A stretch of 64,000 bases of DNA from Streptomyces sp. HNM0574 (GTDB lineage Bacteria; Actinomycetota; Actinomycetes; Streptomycetales; Streptomycetaceae). The position numbers and the translations under genes were made by a program. Numbering within the stretch: position 1 is the first letter of the stretch; the number at the start of each line of letters is the position of its first letter. The notes beneath the pieces are model-generated. The model was given only the letters and a program-made list of their open reading frames with translations, was not told the origin of the DNA and made no database searches. Positions 58,487 through 64,000 of this stretch are shown one piece after another. The stretch is from the NCBI RefSeq assembly GCF_012726235.1, contig NZ_JAASAH010000001.1:248001-312000 (forward strand), written 5' to 3'.

Positions 58487-59743
58487 GTGGGACATCTGCT
58501 GATGGTCGAGAGCTGGGTCGGGGCGATGAGCCGGCTGCTGCCGCGCGCGATCCGGGAGAGCGGACACCAATTCACGTTCCTGACCCGCGACGTGCACCAC
58601 TACCTGCGCTCGGCGCCCGAGGGCACCGCGCACCCGCTGCTCGGCGCGCGGCACATCGTCACCGCCGACACCAACGACACCCCCACGCTGCTGCCCCATG
58701 TGGCCCGGCTGCACGAGGTGTTCGGCTTCGACGGGGTGCTCACCTCCTGCGACTACTACCTCCCCGCCGTCGCCCGCCTCGCCGGTCACCTCGGGCTGCC
58801 CGGGGCCTCGGCCGAGGCGGTCGGACGTGCCTGCCGCAAGGACGCCACCCGCAGGACCCTGCGCGCGGCCGGCGTGCCCGGGCCCCGGTTCGCCGTGTGC
58901 GAGGACTGGGCGGCGGCCACCGTCGCCGCGCGCGAGATCGGCTACCCGCTGGTGCTCAAACCCGTCGACCTGTGCGCCGGTATGTACGTCCGCCGGGTCG
59001 ACGACGAGGAGCAGCTGGCCGCCGCGCACCACGCGCTCGCCGCGTTCCCCGTGAACGCGCGCGGGCAGCTCCGCTCGCCCGCCGTGCTGCTCGAAGAGCT
59101 GCTGGACGGGCCCGAGGTGAGCGTCGAGACCGTCTCGTACGGGGGCACGCACCATGTGGTCGGCGTGACGGACAAGAGCGTCGGCGGGGCCCCCGCATTC
59201 GTCGAGACGGGGCACATGTTCCCCGCCGGGCTCGGCCGGGAGGCGGCGCGGGGCGCCGTGGAGACGGCCGTCGCCGCGCTGGACGCGCTCGGGCTCGACC
59301 AGGTCGTCGCGCACACCGAGATCAAGCTCACCGCCGCCGGGCCGCGCGTCGTCGAGGTCAACCCCCGCCCCGCGGGCAACCGGATCACCGAACTCGTGCG
59401 GCACGTCACCGGGATCGACCTCGCCGCCGCCTGCGTCGACCTCGCCCTGGGCGGCACGCCCGACCTGGAGCGCCGCTCCACCGGGCTGGACAGTGCCGCG
59501 ATCGGCTTCCTCGTACCGCAGGACGAGGGCGTGCTGGAGGGCTTCGAGGGGACGGAGAAGCTGACGGAGGCCGCCGGGCTGCTGGAGCTCCAACTGGCCG
59601 ATCCCGGGGCGCGGGTGCGGAACACCGGGAGCAACAACGGCTATCTCGGGCACGTGATGGCGGGCGCCTCCGGACCGGACAGCGCGCGGGACCGCGTGGC
59701 CGAACTGCTCGCCCCCGTGCGCCCGAAGGTGGCCGCCCGATGA
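58487..59743 (+). CDS. ATP-grasp family ligase
   Basis: A 418-residue carboxylate-amine ligase of the carbamoyl-phosphate-synthase-like ATP-grasp group. CRKDATRRTLRAAGVPGPRFAVCED opens the ATP-binding half; VLKPVDLCAGMYVRRVDD holds the lysine and glycine-rich loop; LLEELLDGPEVSVETVSYGG and HTEIKLTAAGPRVVEVNPRPAGNRI supply the Mg2+ ligands Glu and Asn. Such enzymes join amino acids into dipeptides or amides. GTG at 58487 follows AAGGAG; the ATG-rich sequence at 58331 is promoter, not start. It is the first gene of a tightly overlapping five-gene operon. Confidence 0.88.
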   Translation: MGHLLMVESWVGAMSRLLPRAIRESGHQFTFLTRDVHHYLRSAPEGTAHPLLGARHIVTADTNDTPTLLPHVARLHEVFGFDGVLTSCDYYLPAVARLAGHLGLPGASAEAVGRACRKDATRRTLRAAGVPGPRFAVCEDWAAATVAAREIGYPLVLKPVDLCAGMYVRRVDDEEQLAAAHHALAAFPVNARGQLRSPAVLLEELLDGPEVSVETVSYGGTHHVVGVTDKSVGGAPAFVETGHMFPAGLGREAARGAVETAVAALDALGLDQVVAHTEIKLTAAGPRVVEVNPRPAGNRITELVRHVTGIDLAAACVDLALGGTPDLERRSTGLDSAAIGFLVPQDEGVLEGFEGTEKLTEAAGLLELQLADPGARVRNTGSNNGYLGHVMAGASGPDSARDRVAELLAPVRPKVAAR

Positions 59744-60597
59744 CCGGCACCGTCACCGGGGCGCCCGCCGCGGCCGGACCGGGCCACGCGTCCGGGTACG
59801 CGGAGCTCGTACGGGCCGTGGAGCACGGCGAGTTCGGGCCCGCGCCCGGTACGCAGCGCGTCACCACCGCGTTCACCACACGGCAGGCCGTGCGGCACGA
59901 GGGGCGCGGCACCGGGTACCGGAACGAGGTGCTCAGCCTGCGCCTCGGCGCCGCCGTCGGCTCCTGCGCCGCCGAGCCCGGGGAACTGCCCGCGCACGCC
60001 GTCGACGACTGTGTGAACACCGACGTCGCGCGGCTGCTGCGGCACCCGCTGCGCACCGTCCGCGTCGCCGCGCTGGACGCCTACCTGATGCACGTCCTGC
60101 CGCACACCCCGGGGAACGGGGCGCAGCCCTGTCCGCTGCCCGCCGGCACCTCGCTCTCCCGCTCCCGGGCGCGCGCCCGCGCCGTGGTGGACCTCGTCGC
60201 CGGGCAGACGGACAGCGGTGGCCGAGTCCTCGTCGTCGGGGTGGTCAACTCGCTGCTGGAGTGCCTGCGTTCGTACGGGCTGGCGTACGTTCCCTGCGAC
60301 TTCAAGGGCGGCACCACCGAATGGGGCGACCTGGTACGGACCGACTCGCTCAGCGAGCTGGAGGGCTGCGACGCCGTCCTCGCCTCCGGGATGACGCTCG
60401 GGAACGGCACTTTCGAGCCACTGCGCGAGCACGCGCTGCGGCACGGCAAGCCGCTGGTGATGTTCGCGCAGACCGGCAGCGCCGTGCTCCCCAGGATGAT
60501 GGGCGCGGGCGTCACCGGGGTGTGCGCCGAGCCGTACCCGTTCTTCTGGCTCGACGGCGGCCCCGGCGTCCTCCACCGCTACGGGGGCGCGGCGTGA
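59740..60597 (+). CDS. DUF364-type Rossmann-like protein (putative heavy-metal chelation)
   Basis: A 285-residue cytoplasmic protein. The N-terminal half (LGAAVGSCAAEPGELPAHAVDDCVNTDVARLLRHPLRTVRVAALDAYL) resembles DUF4213. The C-terminal half (GGRVLVVGVVNSLLECLRSYGLAYVPCDFKGG, LEGCDAVLASGMTLGNGTFEPLREHAL, LVMFAQTGSAVLPRMMGAGVTGVCAEPYPFFWLDGG) resembles DUF364, listed in Pfam as putative heavy-metal chelation. Several Cys and His residues are spread through it. The ATG overlaps the ATP-grasp stop by 4 nt. Its catalytic role is unknown; it may handle the metal or the product. Confidence 0.78.
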   Translation: MTGTVTGAPAAAGPGHASGYAELVRAVEHGEFGPAPGTQRVTTAFTTRQAVRHEGRGTGYRNEVLSLRLGAAVGSCAAEPGELPAHAVDDCVNTDVARLLRHPLRTVRVAALDAYLMHVLPHTPGNGAQPCPLPAGTSLSRSRARARAVVDLVAGQTDSGGRVLVVGVVNSLLECLRSYGLAYVPCDFKGGTTEWGDLVRTDSLSELEGCDAVLASGMTLGNGTFEPLREHALRHGKPLVMFAQTGSAVLPRMMGAGVTGVCAEPYPFFWLDGGPGVLHRYGGAA

Positions 60598-61811
60598 CCA
60601 CTGCCCTCACCGCCGGCGCCCCCGCCCCGTCCGGGCCGTCCGCCGGGAGACCGGCCGTCGCCGACCCCGGGCTGCTCTCGCTCGTCGGACGTACGCCGCT
60701 GGCCCGCATCAGCAGCGATCTGCCCGTGCCGCAGCCCGGGTTCTGGGCGAAGCTGGAGGGGCTCGGCGCGGGCGGGATGAAGGCCCGCGCCGCCGTCTCC
60801 ATGCTGCTCGGCGCCAGGGAACGCGGCGAACTGCGCCCGGGCGCCACTGTCGTGGAGTCCACCTCCGGCACGCTCGGCATCGGCCTGGCCTTCGCCGGCC
60901 AGGCGCTCGGCCACCCCGTCGTCCTCGTCTGCGACACCGAACTGGAGCCGTCCATGCGGCGGTTGCTGCGCGCCTACGGGGCCGAGCTGGAGCTCGTCGA
61001 CCGGCCCGCCGCGCACGGCGGCTGGCAGGCGGCGCGGCTCGCCCGGCTGCGGCAGGTGCGCGAGCGGCACCCCGGCGCCTACTGGCCGGACCAGTACAAC
61101 AACCCGGACAACGCCGCCGGTTACGCCTCCCTCGCCGCGGAACTCGCCGCCGGACTCGACCGGCTGGACGTCCTGGTGTGCAGCGTCGGCACCGGCGGGC
61201 ACAGCGCGGGCATCAGCGCACCGCTGCGCCGCCACTGGCCGCACCTGCGGCTGATCGGGGTGGACGCCACCGGCTCGACCATCTTCGGACAGCCCGCCAG
61301 GCCCCGGCTGATGCGCGGCCTCGGCAGCAGCATCCACCCGCGGAACGTCGCCTACGAGGCCTTCGACGAGGTGCACTGGGTGGGGCCCGCCGAGGCCACC
61401 GACGCCTGCCGGAGGCTGGCCCGCGGCAGCTTCGTCAGCGGCGGCTGGAGCACCGGCGCCACCGCGCTCGTCGCCGCCTGGGCGGCACGGCTCGACCCCG
61501 GCGCCGTCGTCGCGGCCGTCTTCCCGGACGGCCTGCACCGCTACCTCGGCACCGTCTACGACGACGACTTCACCACGGCGCACGGCATCGACCCCGCCAC
61601 CGCGGCGAGCCGCCCCGTGGAGATCCCGCACCCGCACGCGGCGGAGGCCACCGGCTGGACGCGCTGCACCTCCGTCGTCGACCCCCGCACCGTCGCCCCG
61701 GCCGCGGAGCCGGGGAATCCGGGCCACTGTCCCGGACCGTCCGCGCACCCGGACGCCGCGCCGTCCACCGTCCCGTCTCCCGTCGACTCCCCCGAGGAGG
61801 GCACCCCGTGA
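60594..61811 (+). CDS. PLP-dependent cysteine-synthase-like enzyme
   Basis: A 405-residue fold-type II PLP enzyme. It has SLVGRTPLARIS, the Schiff-base Lys63 in GLGAGGMKARAAVSM (where CysK has GSxKDR), the substrate loop VESTSGTLGIGLAFAG and the phosphate-binding GTGGHSAGI. The family includes SbnA, which makes a diaminopropionate precursor. This protein is longer than CysK, with a 70-residue C-terminal extension containing HPHAAEATGW. It probably performs a beta-replacement on an activated serine to make a nonproteinogenic amino acid; no SbnB partner is present. GTG at 60594 overlaps the gene before. Confidence 0.85.
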   Translation: MTTALTAGAPAPSGPSAGRPAVADPGLLSLVGRTPLARISSDLPVPQPGFWAKLEGLGAGGMKARAAVSMLLGARERGELRPGATVVESTSGTLGIGLAFAGQALGHPVVLVCDTELEPSMRRLLRAYGAELELVDRPAAHGGWQAARLARLRQVRERHPGAYWPDQYNNPDNAAGYASLAAELAAGLDRLDVLVCSVGTGGHSAGISAPLRRHWPHLRLIGVDATGSTIFGQPARPRLMRGLGSSIHPRNVAYEAFDEVHWVGPAEATDACRRLARGSFVSGGWSTGATALVAAWAARLDPGAVVAAVFPDGLHRYLGTVYDDDFTTAHGIDPATAASRPVEIPHPHAAEATGWTRCTSVVDPRTVAPAAEPGNPGHCPGPSAHPDAAPSTVPSPVDSPEEGTP

Positions 61812-62995
61812 CCGCCGCCCCCAGGGCGACCGGGCGCACCGCAGCGCACGGCGCGGCACCGCCGCGCCGGCCGCTGAAGGTCGTGCTCAAGTCCGCCGTC
61901 CGCACCACGCCCCTGCAACTGGCTGAGCCACTGCGCATATCCCGTTCCACCATGTCCTCCCGCGACGCCGTCCGGCTCACCGTCGAACAGGGCGGGCTGC
62001 GCGGTCACGGTGAGGCCGTCTCCAGCCGGTACCTGCGGCTGGACACCGACACGCTCGCCCGGATGCTCACCGCCGCCGGCGCCGAACTGGCCCGCCATCC
62101 CGACGCGGAGAGCGCCCTCGCGGCACTCCGCGAGGGACAGCCCGTCCTCGGCGGGCGGAACCCCGAGGCGCCGCCCGCGGTGACCGCCGCCGTGGAGTCC
62201 GCGCTGCTGGACCTCACCGGCAAGCGCGCGGGCGCCCCCGTGCACCGGCTGCTCGGCGCCGTCACCGCGCCCGCCGTGGCCACGGCCCGCACCATCGGCA
62301 TCACCACGCCCGAACGCGCCGCCGTCCAGGCGCACTGCCTCGCGGAGAGCGGCTTCCGGGTGCTCAAGATCAAGGCGGGCGCGGCCGACCCGGAGGACGA
62401 CCTCGCCCGTGTCCGCGCCGTACGCGAACACGCCCCGCACGCCCGGCTGTTGCTCGACCCGAACGGCGCGTGGAGCGCGTCCCGGGCCGCCTCGCTGCTG
62501 CCCCGGTACGCCGAACTCGGCGTCGAGGCCGTCGAACAGCCCCTCCCGCCGGGCGATCCGGAGGCCCTCGCGCGCCTCGCCGAGCACGCCCCCGTCCCGG
62601 TCGTCGCGGACGAGGACGCGGCGACCCTGGAGGACGTGCGGCGCCTCGCGGGCCGCGTCCAGGGCGTCAACGTCAAGCTCGCCGAGTGCGGCGGCGTGCA
62701 CGCCGCGCTCCGCATCGCCGAACTGGTCGCCGGCACCGGCACCGAGCTGATGCTCGGCTGCTTCACCGCCAGCAGCCTCGGCATCGCCCCCGCCGTCCAC
62801 CTCGCCGACCGCGCCCGCTGGGCCGACCTGGACGGGCACCTGCTGCTGGCCGACGACCCGTGGTCCGGCATCGGCGGCGAGGACGGCACCGTCCGCGCCT
62901 CGGAGCGCGCGGGACTCGGCGTGCGCCCCGTCGGGCCGGAGACCGTGCCCGGGCAGCCGGGGCGGAGAGGGGGCGGCAGTGCAGACCTGGCATGA
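61808..62995 (+). CDS. Dipeptide epimerase (enolase superfamily)
   Basis: A 395-residue epimerase. The catalytic lysines are Lys187 and Lys189 (LKIKAG) and Lys290 (NVKLAECGG). Metal ligands are Asp217 (LDPNG), Glu243 (VEQP) and Asp268 (VADED). Asp340-Leu-Asp342-Gly is the DxDG motif which in Ala-Glu epimerases holds the amino end of a dipeptide. This places it among dipeptide epimerases rather than muconate lactonisers. A 25-residue N-terminal tail precedes the fold. GTG at 61808 overlaps the PLP gene. One copy of the palindromic repeat lies within codons 38-42. Confidence 0.88.
   Translation: MTAAPRATGRTAAHGAAPPRRPLKVVLKSAVRTTPLQLAEPLRISRSTMSSRDAVRLTVEQGGLRGHGEAVSSRYLRLDTDTLARMLTAAGAELARHPDAESALAALREGQPVLGGRNPEAPPAVTAAVESALLDLTGKRAGAPVHRLLGAVTAPAVATARTIGITTPERAAVQAHCLAESGFRVLKIKAGAADPEDDLARVRAVREHAPHARLLLDPNGAWSASRAASLLPRYAELGVEAVEQPLPPGDPEALARLAEHAPVPVVADEDAATLEDVRRLAGRVQGVNVKLAECGGVHAALRIAELVAGTGTELMLGCFTASSLGIAPAVHLADRARWADLDGHLLLADDPWSGIGGEDGTVRASERAGLGVRPVGPETVPGQPGRRGGGSADLA
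61918..61932. repeat. Palindromic repeat copy inside the epimerase gene
   Basis: ACTGGCTGAGCCACT is the exact reverse complement of the unit at 11369-11383. It is translated in frame within LQLAEPLRIS. Confidence 0.6.
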
Positions 62996-64000
62996 GATAC
63001 GCCGGTTCCCGTTCGCCGTCCGGCTGCTGCTCGTCAACCAGCTCGGCGTCAACATCGGCTTCTACCTGCTGATCCCCTACCTGGCGACGCACCTGGGCGA
63101 GGACCTGGGCATGTCCGCCGCCGTCGTCGGCATCGTCCTCGGCGTCCGGAACCTCAGCCAGCAGGGCCTGTTCATCCTCGGCGGCTCCGCGGCCGACCGG
63201 CTCGGCGCGCGGCGCGTCATCATCGCCGGATGCGCGCTGCGGACCGTCGGCTTCGCCTCCTTCGCGCTGGGCGACGGGCTGCCGGTGCTGCTCGCCGCCT
63301 CCGTGCTCAGCGGGCTCGCCGGGGCACTGTTCAACCCGGCGGTGCGGGCGTATCTCACGCAGGAGGCGGGGGAGCGGAAGGCGGAAGCCTTCGCGCTGTT
63401 CAACATCTTCGCCACCACGGGCGCGCTCGTCGGGCCGCTGCTGGGCAGCGCCCTGCTGTTCGTGGACTTCCGGGCCAGTGCGCTGACCGCGGCGGGCATC
63501 TTCGCCGTGCTCACCGTCGTCCAGGCGGTCGTCCTGCCGGCGCGTACGGTGCCGCCCTCGCCGAACAGCGTGATGGCGGACTGGCGCGAAGTCGTCGGCA
63601 ACCGCCGCTTCCTGGCCTTCGCGCTCGCCATGGTCGGCATGTTCACCATGGAGAACCAGCTGTACCTGCTGCTGCCGGACGCCGCGCGGACCGCGACGGG
63701 CTGGGCCGGAGCCGCCGGCTTCGTCTTCCTGACCGGCACCCTCGCCAACCTCGGCCTCCAGATGCGCATCACCCGCGGCCTCAAGGCGCGCGGCAGCAGA
63801 GGCCGGTGGATCAGCACCGGACTCGCCCTGATGGGGCTCGCGTTCGTACCCCCGCTCGTGGTGGTGCTCGGCGGGGGCGCGGACGAGGGGGCGGGCGCCG
63901 GTGCGGCCGCGCTCGCGCTGCTGCCGGTACTGGCCGGTGCGCTGCTGCTGTACGCGGGACACATGGTGGCCCAGCCGTTCGTCATGGAGCTCATACCGGG
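62979..64000 (+). CDS. MFS transporter (3' end outside the window)
   Basis: About 340 residues are visible, with roughly ten hydrophobic segments. MFS loop features are GGSAADRLGARRVIIAGCALR between helices 2 and 3 and a repeat-like RGLKARGSRGRW in the second half. The protein begins VQTWHEIRRFPFAVRLLLVNQLGVNIGFYLLIPYLATHLGEDLG. GTG at 62979 follows GGAGAGGGGG and overlaps the epimerase gene by 17 nt. As the last visible gene of the operon it probably exports the product, as BacE does for bacilysin; import cannot be excluded. Confidence 0.87.
   Translation, partial: MQTWHEIRRFPFAVRLLLVNQLGVNIGFYLLIPYLATHLGEDLGMSAAVVGIVLGVRNLSQQGLFILGGSAADRLGARRVIIAGCALRTVGFASFALGDGLPVLLAASVLSGLAGALFNPAVRAYLTQEAGERKAEAFALFNIFATTGALVGPLLGSALLFVDFRASALTAAGIFAVLTVVQAVVLPARTVPPSPNSVMADWREVVGNRRFLAFALAMVGMFTMENQLYLLLPDAARTATGWAGAAGFVFLTGTLANLGLQMRITRGLKARGSRGRWISTGLALMGLAFVPPLVVVLGGGADEGAGAGAAALALLPVLAGALLLYAGHMVAQPFVMELIP

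Noticed and set aside
1..64000. rRNA, tRNA or other known structured RNA genes
   Set aside because: No cloverleaf, CCA-end pattern or rRNA-like stretch was noticed. I could not run a covariance search, so small RNAs may be missed.

Overview
The window is high-GC actinomycete chromosome, almost certainly a Streptomyces or close relative. GC is very high throughout. GTG and TTG starts are common, genes overlap by ATGA or GTGA, and several promoters place the start codon at or just after the expected transcription start (leaderless). The order sirohydrochlorin chelatase - ssuCBA - cysN - cysD - cysC - cysH - small zinc-ribbon protein - sulfite reductase matches, as I remember it, the streptomycete sulfate-assimilation cluster. 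No rRNA, tRNA, CRISPR, insertion sequence or phage gene was seen. The window starts inside one gene and ends inside another.

Layout. 0-2 kb: a gene fragment, a DUF1697 protein and an ectoine hydroxylase with no ectABC beside it. 2.2-7.1 kb: a sulfonate uptake operon (binding protein, ATPase, permease), a TauD-type dioxygenase and an OmpR-type winged-helix protein without a receiver domain, preceded by a short cysteine-containing leader peptide. 7.2-12.9 kb: a cell-envelope locus with a second MurG-like glycosyltransferase, a sugar epimerase, a two-component system and a LytR-CpsA-Psr protein, tied together by a shared operator-like repeat. 12.9-13.7 kb: an HTH/Clp-N protein with twin palindromes on its promoter. 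13.7-23.8 kb: the assimilatory sulfate and sulfonate cluster on the minus strand, also led by a cysteine leader peptide. 24-36 kb: mixed genes (GNATs, an ABC-class ATPase, LacI and TetR regulators, two divergent SMR exporters, a PfkB kinase, an acyl-CoA dehydrogenase, YihY, a lincosamide-type nucleotidyltransferase). 36-45 kb: histidine utilisation (permease, two IclR regulators, HutC, HutU, HutG, HutH) with matching palindromes at hutU and hutH. 45-53.7 kb: acyl-CoA ligase, RsgA, a TmrB-like gene without its P-loop, Ada-AlkA and Ogt DNA repair, a PP2C-like protein, and DUF456 and DUF2637 membrane proteins. 53.9-64 kb: metal-linked genes, namely a ferric-reductase-like gene under an iron box and a five-gene operon under a Zur-type box.

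Most notable. The operon from 58.49 kb to the window end encodes an ATP-grasp ligase, a DUF364-type putative heavy-metal-chelation protein, a cysteine-synthase-like PLP enzyme, a dipeptide epimerase and an MFS transporter. The genes overlap one another. A sequence matching 13 of 15 positions of the streptomycete Zur consensus sits in the promoter. I infer a peptide zinc-binding metallophore made without NRPS modules, which I do not recognise as a described pathway. The second theme is sulfur control: two 27-residue leader peptides sharing HVDL and SAIC precede the sulfonate operon and the sulfite reductase operon, each followed by competing inverted repeats that suggest transcription attenuation.
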